Source of the DNA: Edaphochlamys debaryana | Taxonomy: Eukaryota; Chlorophyta; Chlorophyceae; Chlamydomonadales | Length of the DNA stretch: 64,000 nucleotides | Direction: 5' to 3' | Assembly (NCBI GenBank): GCA_016858145.1 | Contig: JAEHOE010000147.1 | Location: forward strand, 62,001-126,000 | Part shown: piece after piece, positions 1-9,900 of the stretch | Layout of the letters: each line of letters opens with the position of its first letter | Numbering within the stretch: position 1 is the stretch's first letter | The notes under the pieces: model-generated | Database searches by the model: none | Told to the model about the DNA's origin: nothing | What the model saw: the letters and a program-made list of their open reading frames with translations, nothing else | Translations under genes and position numbers: made by a program

Positions 1-690
1 CTCCTCTCTCCCCTCTCAAGGGTCTCTCCCAACGCCTCGACCCATCGAGGCACCTGCTCAAACTCGACCCCGCAGATCCCCCTTCTCCTCGGCCCCCCCG
101 GCCTGAGCACGCCCAGCGCCAGGCGGGCCAACCCCCTTAAGCCCTCCCCCACACCCTCAATTCCTCTCCCCCGCCCTCCCCCCCCTCCCCTCTCCCCCCC
201 TCACCCCCCCTCACCCCCCCTCACCCCCCCGGCCTCAGCAGATCGGCAAGCAGGCCGAGAGCCAGCCTCGCCACCCCCAGGCAGCGCTCCAGGGGGTCGG
301 GGGCGGCGGCGGCGGACAGCAGGCAGCCGCCGTGGCGCCAGTGCCGGTCGCGCTGGGGGGGAGCGGGAAGGGGGGGGGGGGGGGGATGGGGGGGGGGGTT
401 CGGGGTGGTTGGCAGGCATTGGCCCGTCCCAAAGTCTCGTGCCTGGAGGCCCAGCAAACACAGTTTCCCTTCCCCCACAGTTTCCAGACCCCTTTCCCGC
501 TCCCCCGGGCCCTGGCCCTTGCCTGTAGCCACACGGGCAGGCGCCGTGCCTGGGGCCGCCGGTCGCGCGGCCGCGGCGGCCATCCCCCGCCGGCCCCGGC
601 CCCGCCGGGCGCAGAAGCGCCGGCGGGAGCCGCGGGGCCGCCTGCCACGGCCACGGGGCCTCGGGCCGTGGGCGCGGTGGGGATGTTCAT
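1..690 (-). CDS. Unidentified gene, 5' part only (runs off left edge)
   Basis: Tentative. An ATG at 690 opens an Ala/Gly/Pro-rich first exon that reads to about 529, ending at a CAG followed by GCAAGG, which fits a GC-AG donor. The next exon, about 231-352, starts after a C-run plus CAG and keeps frame; it encodes a Leu-rich helix-like stretch (ERCLGVARLALGLLADLL) ending at a GTGAGG donor. An alternative ATG at 583 lies in the frame of the second exon. Left of 220 the sequence looks intronic, with a weak echo of the second exon's end at about 95-135. I recognise no family, and too little is present to say whether the protein is targeted to an organelle. Confidence 0.35.
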
Positions 691-1195
691 TGGGTTGTGG
701 GCCTGGCGGCCGAGATCTTTGGGAGAGCTGCGGTGTGGTGTTGCGGGGGAGGGGTGGGCACTCGGGCTGCGGGTTTAACCCCGGAGCGCCGGTGTCTCTG
801 GGCTTCAGCCGGTCGCACGCGCCAACACGCACGCTGTCCTGGCGCGCTCAGTTCCCGAGCCGCTCTTTCTGTATGCTGCTGCAGTCCGGTGGAGGGCAGC
901 TGAGACGTCGGTGTGCGTTACACGGCATATCGGACGGTCCAAGAACGCGGCACGCGTAGTCCGCTTACAGCCCGCTCGCCCCCGCGTGTCCCCGCCAGTG
1001 CCCGGCACCGCTACGCGCGCAGTCCATATCCCCCGAAGCCTGCTCACTCACACCCGCCCACCCGAGCACACAAGTTTAGCCCGCAGAGGCGGTTGCATGG
1101 AAGGACTCCCGCACGAAGCAACCCTTGAGCCAACCCAGCGCCACCAACGTTCCTTCTTACCAAATCACCACACCGCATAGCTCACAGCTGCATGC
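691..1195. other. Intergenic region between gene 1 and the RS-protein gene
   Basis: About 500 bases holding the 5' flank of the leftmost gene and the far 3' flank of the RS-protein gene. Two further TGTAA motifs on the minus strand (918-922 and 965-969) could be alternative poly(A) signals. No other gene or repeat is visible. Confidence 0.5.
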
Positions 1196-1210
1196 GCACG
1201 CCACACAGCC

Positions 1211-1215
1211 TTACA
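1211..1215 (-). terminator. Probable poly(A) signal TGTAA of the RS-protein gene
   Basis: TGTAA reads on the minus strand about 270 bases downstream of the stop codon at 1483-1485. TGTAA is the usual polyadenylation signal of volvocine algae, so cleavage is expected near 1195. This assigns 1195-1482 as 3' UTR. Confidence 0.55.
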
Positions 1216-1482
1216 GCCTCTCCAGCCACCAAAAGCAGCGAACAATGCCACCCCAGCCAAAGCTGAAGCCCTCAGACCGGTGCTCCCAACCGTCGCCCAC
1301 CTCAACCCCCCCTCCCGTCCCTCACCGACTCGGCGGCACGTACCCTCGCACGCAAGGACGCCCCGGTGCCGGCGCAATCCCGCTCAGCAACAAACACTCC
1401 CCCACCCTCGCCCCCTGTCCCCTCACCCCGAGGGTTGCACCATCATGGCCGGCCCCCCCCTCCCCCCCTCCCCCCCTGTCAG

Positions 1483-4400
1483 CTATGTCTGCCGCTCCCC
1501 CCCCAGCCGCCGCACCAGCGCCTCCACCAGCCGCCCGATGGCCTCCCGCCGCGGCTCGCTGAAGTAGCCCCCCACCGAGGAGGCGCAGTCGTAGGCGGAG
1601 GAGCCGCCTGCGTTGGGGAGCGTGGCCAGGACCTGGGGGTGGGGGGGTGGGGGGGTAGGGGGGTGGGGAAAGGGAAGGGCGGGGGATCAGGGGTCAGGGA
1701 TGTGTGGTGCTTCCGCTTCCTGCCTTGCCTCGCCCACTGTCCCTCTCCCCTCTCCCCTGCCCCCTAAACTCCACCTCCAGCCAACGCCCCCACCTTGTCC
1801 ACCGCCTTCTAGGCCACCGCCCCTTGACACCCCCTCCCCGTGGTCCCCGTGGTCCTAACAGGACCCACAGCCTCCATCCCTTCCCCCCTTCCCCCCCGTG
1901 CATCGGGCTCGCTGCCTGCTGCCATACCCTCTGGGCTCTCTAAAGTCTGACTCGTCAAAGATCACCCCCCTTGCCCGTCCCACCTTGTCCACCGCCTTCT
2001 TGGCCACCGCCTTGACCTTCCCTGTTGTCCTAGCAGGGCCCAAATCCTCCATCCCTTCACTGTTTCCCCTCCCCCCCCAGTGCCAGTCCCCCCCCACCTT
2101 GTCCACCGCCTTCTTGGCCACCGCCTTGAACGTCTCCCGCGTCAACCGGTTGGCCCTCCACGCGGGCTTGAGCGCCTCCTTGACGTGGTCCGTCACCGCC
2201 TGCCGCAGCACGCCGCCCTCGCCGCCGCCGCCGCCGCCACCCGCCGCCGCCAGCGCCGCCGCCACCAGCCCGCCCGCCGCCGCCGTCAGCAGGCCGGTGG
2301 CGGCGGCGGCGGAGCCGTCCGCGGACGCCGGCGGAGCCGGCGTCGGGTCGGCGGAGGCGGCGGCAGCAGCCGCGGCGGCTGCCGACGCCGACGCCGCGGC
2401 GGCGGCGGCCTCGACGGCGAGCCAGCCGCCCAGCGGGCACGCCGTCAGGGGGATGGGCGGGTCGACGAGGTAGGACGCGCCGGCGGCGAGCGCCGCCGTC
2501 GAGCTGCTGACGCCGCCGTTGCCGCCGCCGCCAGACAGGCAGGCGCCGGCGCCCTGCAGCGCCGCCGCCGCCGCCGCCGCCAGCTTGGCGTCGACCAGCG
2601 CCGCCGGGTCCATCAGCTGGTCCAGATCCGCGGCGGCGTCCGCCTCCGCCGCCGCCTCGGCGGCGGCAGCTGCCGCCGCCGCCGTCGCTGCTGCCGCCGC
2701 CGCCGTCGCTGCTGCCGCCGCCGCCGTCGCTGCTGCTGCCGCTGCCGCCGCTGCGGCGGCGGCGGCCTGGGCTGCGCCTGTATCGGCCGCTGCGACCTCC
2801 GCTGGCGGCGGCGCTTCGGGCGGAAGCGGCGGCAGCGGCGCCGGCGGCGCGGCGGCGTCGGAGGCTGGCGGCGGCGGCAGGGCGCCGCTGCTCTCCGCCG
2901 CCGTTGCCTCCGAGGCGGGGGCTGGTGGCGGGGGCGCGGGGGCTGTGTCCGCGTGGTCCGGCATGGGGCGACTGCAGGGGTGGACCACACAAACGGAGAG
3001 GCAGGGGAGTTGAAGGGTGGCGTCCTCAGTGCCAAATTACTTCCCAGCCCAACCCCCGCCCCACTTCCCAGGCGTCTCCGGGAGCCAGGGCCCGCTGCCA
3101 AGCCGTGTCACCGCCGTGCCCCAGCCCAGTCCCCAACGAAGGCCCCTCCCAGGACCCCACCAGGAGCTATACGCCACCCCACCCCAGCCCACCCCAGCCC
3201 ACCCCACCCCACCCCACCCCAGCCCAGTCCCCACCCAACCTGGTCGCGAGGGACTCAGTCTGGCCGGGCAGCGGCGGCGCACTGGCGCCCACCGCCGACG
3301 TAGCCGGCCCCGGCCCCGGCCCTGCTCCACTGGCCACCGCCCCACTGACCCCTGTCCCGCTGAGACCTGTCCCACTGGCCACCGCACCCGCCCCGAGCCC
3401 GGCCGAGGAAGCGGTGGCCCCCGCGGCCCCGCCCAACGCCAGATCCAGGGACCTGCCGTTCTGGCTGGAACCCGCTCGCGCCAGCGCCGCCGCAGACGTC
3501 GGCGGCAGCGGCGGCGGCCCGCCGCCGCTGCTGCTGGCAGGGCCGCCGCCGCCGCCGCCGCCGCCGGTGGCGGCGGTGGTCTGGACGGCTTGCGCCGCCG
3601 CCGTCGCCGCCCCCGGACCGGTCCCCGCCGGTTGGGAGTGGGAGTGGGAGTTGGAGGGCTGGTGGTGGTGGGAGTGGGAGGTGTGGTGGTGGGAGTGGGA
3701 GGTGTGGTGGTGGGAGTGGGAATGATGGTGGTGGGAATGAGACGGCGGCGAGTGACTCCGCCGGGAGGCGTGGCTCCGGCTACGGCTCCGGCTGTGACTG
3801 TGGCTTCGGCTTCGGCTCCGGGAGCCGCCTCCGCGGCCCCTGCGTGGGCTGCGGCTGCCGCGCCGGGGCGGGCTACGACTGACCCAGCGGCGCGTCGGCG
3901 GGCTTTTGCTGCCGGCATACCGCCGCTGGGGGCTCTTACTAATCCACCGCCGCGGCGGCGGGCTCTTGCTCCCGGCGTACCGCCGCGGCGGGCTGCGGCT
4001 CACCCAGCGGCGCGGCGGCGGGCTCTTGCTGCCGCCTCCGCCACCTCCGCCTCCGCCTCCGCCGCCGCCACCCCTCCGCGGCGGGCTCTTGCTCACCCAC
4101 CGCCGCGGCGGCGGGCTCTTACTAATCCACCGCCGCGGCGGCGGCGGGCTGTCCTCGCCCATCGCGAAATGCGGCGGCGGGCTGGCCCGCCGGCTCCCCA
4201 CAGGGCTCCTGCTCGCACCACCCCTGCCCCCGCCTGCACCTCCGCCGCCGCCTCCTCGTGCGTGCGGTCGGCCTCGCAGGCCGCCCCCGCCGCCGCCGCC
4301 CCCGGGGCCCCCGGGTCCGCCCAGGGCGCCGCTGCTGCCCGGGCCGCCGGCGGAGGGCGGCGGCGAGGAGCCGTCCGGGTTGCGCAGGGGACGGCCGGGC

Positions 4401-6118
4401 GGCGGGGGCGCGCGCGCCTGCACCCGCTTGCATATGCCTGCGGCGGTGGGGCGGAGTGCGGGGGCGGCATAACGGCACAGGCCAGGCCAGGCCCGGCAAA
4501 GCAACCGCCAGTGCGGAGCAGCAACGCTGCCGGTACTTGGCACGCTTCCAAGCCGGCCCGCCCCTCGCCCCACCTAGCAAGAAGGCCGTGGGGTTGCCGC
4601 CCGCCCACCTCCGCCCTCCCTACCCCGCCGCGCCCCACACCGTCGAAGAAGGCAGTAAGGCTGCCCTCCAGCCCCCCCCCCCCAGGCCCCCTACCCCTTG
4701 TGGACCCCACCTATGAAGAAGGCCGTGAGGTTGCGGATGCGGAAGAAGTCCAGCGACGCAAACTCCTCCAGCACCGCCATGCCCCCCACCGGGCCCAGCA
4801 GCTCCAGGAACTCCACGCACGCAAACTCCAGGTCGTTGGGGCCCAGCTTGCCGCGGCCGTACAGGCTCTCCAGCACGGTCCTGACAGGGAGGTGAGAGGG
4901 GGGGAGGAAGGGGTGTTTGAATCTGGGAGGTGGGGAGCGTCTTTACGGCCAGGGAGGAAGGGGGAGGGGGCAGGGGCGAAAGGGGAGGGGCAGTGCTCAG
5001 GACGGTCCCGAGGGGAGCGGTGTGTGGGCGCACGACGCCGGGGCCCAGGGAGGCCCCTGCGCAAGCAACGAGGCCTGGGGCGAGGCCCGCGGCGTTGGCC
5101 GGTGCACACGTGACCCCTCCCCCTCTCCCACCCAACGCACCCGGGGCCCTTCCCACCCCGACCAGGACGTCCACTGCCCGCCCCCCGCTGCTGCTGTGCA
5201 CATCTGACCCCGGGCCCTCCCCACAATCCGCATGACCCCCCGCATAGCCACTCACTTGACCTGGGGCGAAACGCGCGGTTTACCCCCCACCCCCACCCCC
5301 ACCCCCACCCATGCCCTTCCAGCCGCCTCCGCCACTCACTTGACCTGGGGCGACAGGCGGGAGTTGGTCACCCACGGGGGCGGACCCGTACCCGAGGCCG
5401 CCGCCGCTGCCGCCGCCGCCGCGGCCGCTGCGCCGCTGAGCCCACTCACGCCAACGGCTCCGGGCCCACCGAGTCCCAGGCCCATCCCGGGCAGGCCCGG
5501 CCGGGCCCCGCCGGCGCCCAGCGGGCCGCCCAGGCCCAGGCCCAGGCCGAGCCCCATCCCCATCCCCATCCCGCCGGGGCCTGGGAAGCGGCCTCCGCTG
5601 AAGTTCAGGCCTCCTCTACTGCGGGGACGTGGCAAAGGGTAAGGGTAACGGCCGGGTTTGAGCATTGCCGAGGGACTGGAGAGGAGTTGCAGAAGCGTTG
5701 GGAGGGTTGAGCATGGCTGGGGCCATGCCCATGCGCACCTGGGCGGGGACATGCCGGACATGCCGCCTCGCCCGCCGCTGCCGAAGCCCGGAGGCGAGCG
5801 GCTGCGGCTGGAGCTCCGGCTGTAGCGCCGCTTGCCGGGGGAGCGGCTGCGGCGGGGACTCCCGCTGGCACCTCTGCAGGAGCAGCGGCAGCAAGGTGGT
5901 GTGGACGTGCTCGACGGGTTTTTGACCCGACTTGCTCGCGCGAGCGTCCCTATTCCGCCGATCGGCCGGGTTTGTGGCCCAGGCAAACACGTTGGTCCGC
6001 TTCGGTGGCGCTGTGCGCGTTATCTCGGCACGGACAGCAACTCGCGTGCAAGCACCATGCGGACTCACCTGTCCCTCCCGCGATGCCGCTTTGGGCTACG
6101 ACTGCCCTGAGGTCCCAT
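1483..6118 (-). CDS. RS-rich nuclear protein with hnRNP Q-like acidic domain and SRI-like C-terminus
   Basis: Seven exons: 6069-6118, 5739-5873, 5340-5618, 4711-4880, 3240-4437, 2098-2971, 1483-1632; 2,856 coding bases, 951 residues, phases consistent throughout. The start (MGPQGSRSPKRHRGRDR) was chosen because its GTGAGT donor joins in frame to an RS-rich second exon. Residues ~155-215 (VLESLYGRGKLGPNDLEFAC ... NLTAFFIGICKRV) resemble the hnRNP Q/R acidic domain. Residues ~288-440 carry SKSPPPRRWVS-type RS repeats, ~440-478 a Ser/His repeat (SHSHHHTSHSHHH). An Ala-rich stretch leads to ~867-951 (VKEALKPAWRANRLTRETFK), like the SRI-type C-terminus of plant CCCH proteins and Set2/PHRF1. RS, poly-His and SRI-like modules suggest a nuclear-speckle or transcription-coupled splicing factor; that role is inferred. 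Three exon ends have extra copies inside the neighbouring introns. Confidence 0.78.
1794..2014 (-). repeat. Two intronic copies of the SRI exon's 3' edge
   Basis: The exon end at 2098-2130 (AVAKKAVDK then a GT donor) recurs twice inside the downstream intron, at 1984-2014 and 1794-1822. The nearer copy keeps KAVAKKAVDK and the GT; the farther one has TTG changed to TAG on the plus-strand text. Spacings are 114 and 190 bases. Confidence 0.8.
3169..3235. repeat. CCCAC/CCCAG pentamer-type simple repeat in intron
   Basis: A run of CCCCA-rich units (reading TGGGG on the gene strand) fills the start of the intron between the RS exon and the Ala-rich exon of the RS-protein gene. It begins a few bases after the GTTGGG donor and has no coding value in the accepted frame. 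Confidence 0.7.
4574..4662 (-). repeat. Two intronic copies of the acidic-domain exon's 3' edge
   Basis: The exon end at 4711-4735 (LTAFFIG, then GTGGGG) is echoed at about 4574-4592 and 4641-4662, offsets 137 and 70 bases. Both echoes keep the GAAGAAGGC-like core on the plus strand but are degraded; they lie wholly inside the following intron. Confidence 0.7.
5256..5276 (-). repeat. Intronic copy of exon 3's 3' edge with an intact GTGAGT donor
   Basis: The edge of exon 3 at 5340 (SPQVK then GTGAGT) is repeated 84 bases downstream with the donor hexamer unchanged. Use of the distal donor would extend the exon by 84 bases, a multiple of three. Confidence 0.8.
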
Positions 6119-6900
6119 GGTATTCGCCTAGCAAGCCCTGTGCCCTAGCGGGCCTTTCGCCAGCGCTAGAGCCTCATCGCGCGCTCTCAGCGCCCTCTGG
6201 GCGCGAACCCGCTCCGGGAACGGATCGCGAGGTTTGGATTGCTGCTATGTAGTCAACTTGTCGAGAACTAGGCCTACGCCTGAACGCTAGGCTTGTGAAT
6301 GGGCACAGTGCCACCTCGGAACCCTGCTCCGGGCCTCTTTTTCGGTTTGAGTTTGCTCACTGTTTATGCAGCGTATTGACACGCGTGGAGCAAGGGACAT
6401 TACTCGCGGACTTTTGGGGAACCGGATGAGTCGCTGCCCCTTGGCCGAGTTTGCCCGCACAGCGACCCCCCCACTTGTTCTACTCGCTATCTGCACTGAC
6501 CATCAAGTGATTAGACCGTGCACGCGTAGCCTACGACCGGATACTGCCCGGGGTGCGCACCATCCGCTCCAGCACCGTTGGCCCCTGGTCCGCCAGTCGT
6601 GCTGCTCCGCACTCGTGGGCGCTAGCGTAGGTAGCAGCCACTTCCTGTGTGCAAGGCAGCCCGGCGGCGCCAACTTTACCGATTCAGCCGGCCGCCGCTC
6701 CAGGCTCGCTTTGCCTCTGCCGCTTCCGCGGGGCTCGGGCAGCACCGTCGTGGACGGCAGTCTCCATCCCCCGGACGCAAACAGCAACCAGCGCCGACGG
6801 ACGTTGGCCAGGCGGTCGCCTCCCCGACCGCAACACCCGCGGCCATCCCGGCCATCCTGCGCGACCCCTCGGGCGCGTTCGCTAGCTGCGCGCCAGCAGC
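6119..6900. promoter_or_regulatory. Divergent intergenic region between RS-protein gene and ZRF1
   Basis: About 780 bases separate the two start codons, which face away from each other, so both promoters and 5' UTRs must lie here. Base composition is more even than in the flanking introns, and homopolymer runs are few. I could not place a TATA box or initiator with confidence. Confidence 0.5.
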
Positions 6901-9900
6901 ATGGCGGCTATGGTGCTAGCCACGAGGATGCGGTTTCTAACCTTTGATGAAACGCTGCGCCCGGACGGCGGCAGCGAGGTGCTGTGCTCCGTGGCGGGGC
7001 CCATCCCGTGCGAGGGCAAGGATGCCGCCGGGTACTACTTCCACCTCCGGGCCCTGCAACAGGCCGGACTATGGGGTGAGGCGTCTTAAGGGGGGTGGGA
7101 GCCGGTGGTGGGGTGGAGGGGTAAGTAGGCAAAGGGCTAGGGTGGGAGGATAGCCGGGTGGCCCCGCGGCTTGAATCTGGGGTGAGGAGAGCTTGGAGTG
7201 TAAGGGTGGTGTGGGTGGCGGCAGGCAGGAAGCGGCAGGGGGGTGGCGGCTGGGCAGGGAGGGGTCATCACTGACCCTCGTTCCCGTAGAGCCCTTCCGC
7301 GTGATGAACCGCCCGCCCTCTCCACCCTTGGCGAAAGGAGCCCGGTGGGGTAGCGGGGCGCGGAGGGAAGGGCGGCAGGGCAGGGTGCATCCTGCCCCTC
7401 GGTTCCGCGGTAGGCGGACCAAACGTCCGTCCTGAGCCCTCCTCTTCCCCTCCTCCCCCCATTCCCCAGAGGACCCCACGCCCCCCAGCGCCGAGGCCAG
7501 CGTGACGGGGGCGGAGGGCGACGGCCCCTCCACCCCGGGGGGCGCAGCGGCGGACGACGACAAGCCCCCGCCGGGGTGAGGCGGGGTGGGGGAGGGGGGT
7601 GGGGGCGAGGACAGGGAGGGGCTGGGCGGGGGATGGGGAGGGGCTGTACAGGGCCCGTAGCGGCGGGGCGTTGAACGGTTGGGTCCGGCGGGGTCCGGTT
7701 CAGTACCGCCCGGTCGGGTCCGGGGCGGGCGGCGTAAGGGCACCCGTGCCCTGACGGAAGAGCAGGGCGGTGCGGGCAGCGGGGTGCCCTCTCCCTTCCC
7801 CGGCCCCCCAGCTCGTGCTCACGCGCCCCTTGCCCCCTCACTCTCTCTTCACCCACTTCCCCCTCTTCCCCCTCTTCCCCCTCTTCCCCCTCTTCCCCCT
7901 CTTCCCCCTCTTCCCCCTCTTCCCCCTCTTAACCCCCTCTTAACCCCCTCTTAACCCTCTTTCCCCTCTTCCCCCTCTTAACCCCCTCTACCCCCTCTAC
8001 CCCCCCCGCTTTCCCTAGGGTGGACTGGAAGGGCGGCAAGGCCAAGAAGCGCAAGACCGTGAAGCGCAAGGACGGGGCCGACCCCTACGCGCTGCTGGGG
8101 CTCAGCAACGAGCGGTGGACGGCCAACGACGCGCAGATCAAGGCGGCGTACCGCAAGGTGGGGGGATGGGGGGGGGGGGGAGGGGAGGGATAGGGGGGAG
8201 GGGAGGGATAGGGGGGAGGAGGGGGCAGGCAAGGGGGAGGCAAGGGGTGGGGCGGCGGAGGTAGAGGTGCCACCCGCCCCCCGACTGACCCGTAAGCGCG
8301 CCGCCCCGACTCAGAGCCCTCCGTCGCCTGCCGTCTTCACAGCTCAGCCCCTTACATGCATGCCTGCTCAACCCACTTCTCCTCCTTGTCCGCTTTTCCC
8401 CCTCACTTGCCCCCCCCCCCCATCCCTCCCCCCCAAGGCCTGCCTGGAGCACCACCCCGACACTCCCCCTCCACAGGCAAACACACGCCACCCTCCCCTC
8501 ACGCTTCATCCCACCCAACTCCGCTGTTTCCCTCCCCCCCTTTCCTCTCCCCCCCAGGCCTGCCTGGAGCACCACCCCGACAAGGCCCTGGTGGGGGTGG
8601 ACTGTGAGAAGGAGAAGGCTCGGGTCGAGGTGAGGGGGGGGAGAGGGGTTTAGTGTGTGTGTTAGGAAACGAGGAAACCGGAAGCAAGCAGAAAGCCTGG
8701 CGAGACCCCGAAGGCGTGAGGCGCAGACTGCTCCCGACATATGTGTGTGTTGGGGGGGGGGGTAAGGTAGGGGTCTAAGGATAAGGCACGGGCGGCGGTA
8801 AGGTAGGAGGGGTCGGAGGAGGGGTGGGGGGACAGTGGGTGGGGGGCTCCCCGGATGGGGCAGGGTGACGGTGACTTGGGACTGCGTCCGCCCTGCTGCT
8901 GACGCCTCCGTCTCCCCTTTCCCCCCCTCACCCCCCCCCCCCTGTCACCCCCTCAGGAGCACTTCAAGATGGTTCAGGAGGCGTACGAGATCCTCACCGA
9001 TCCCGCCAAGAGGAGGTGAGGGGGGGGGGGGAAAGCAGGGAAGGAGGGGTGGGTGGGGAGTGGGTGGCACCCCCGCCTCGGGAGTTTGGGGTGACGTGTC
9101 CTTCTGTTTCCTCAGTTTCGTTCCCGCAATCCTTCTCCCCACCTGCCCCCTTGCCCCCCTCCCCCCCCCCAAAGGGAGTTTGACTCCACGGACGAGTTCG
9201 ACGACACCCTGCCCTCCTCCTGCGACCCCAAGGACTTCTTCAAGGTGGTTAGGAGCGGCGGTTGACTGTTGGCAGTTGGCGGTTAGCGGTTGGTGGAGGC
9301 GCCGCGCGCTGAACCCCCTGGCCTGGCGATTCACGGGCGGCGCTGTTCCCGACACGGCCGCCACCCCACATGCCGCAGACAATGACCCCGCCCCCTCCTC
9401 TCCCTCCCCCCAACCCCGGGCCCCAACCCCGAATACCCCCCCCTCCCTCTCCCCCCCCCTGTCAGGTGTTTGGCCCAGCCTTCCGCCGCAACGCCCGCTG
9501 GTCCTCCGCCACCCCTGTCCCCGAGGTGGGGGACGACGCCACGCCCTGGGAGGAGGTGTCCAAGTTCTACGACTTCTGGTGAGTGGGGGGGCGAGGGGGC
9601 GGGGGCGGGATGGGAAGGAGGTTGGGTGGGAGGGGGAGGGGGAAGGGCATGGGGAGGGGCATGGAGAGGAGAGGGGTGAGGGGGTAAGGGAAGGAGGGGG
9701 CGGGGCAAGGGGAGTGGACGAATGTGCATTGAGTGGTGTGCTGTGGGGTTGGGAGAGACCTCAAACCCACTCTTCTGTCCCTTCCCCCCCCCTGTCAGGT
9801 ACACGTTCAAGTCCTGGCGTGAGTTCCCCCACCCGGACGAGGAGGACGTGGAGTGCGCGGAGAGCCGCGAGCACCGTCGCTGGATCGAGCGGTGAGGGGG

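Noticed and set aside
1855..2988. 377-residue minus-strand frame as a stand-alone gene
   Set aside because: It is the Ala-rich exon 2098-2971 read through its donor into the intron. The phase-matched seven-exon model explains it better.
3017..5113. 698-residue plus-strand open frame over the RS-protein gene
   Set aside because: It is antisense to Ser/Arg/Gly codons, ignores the conserved splice sites, and shows only low-complexity sequence. GC-rich DNA with few stops explains it.
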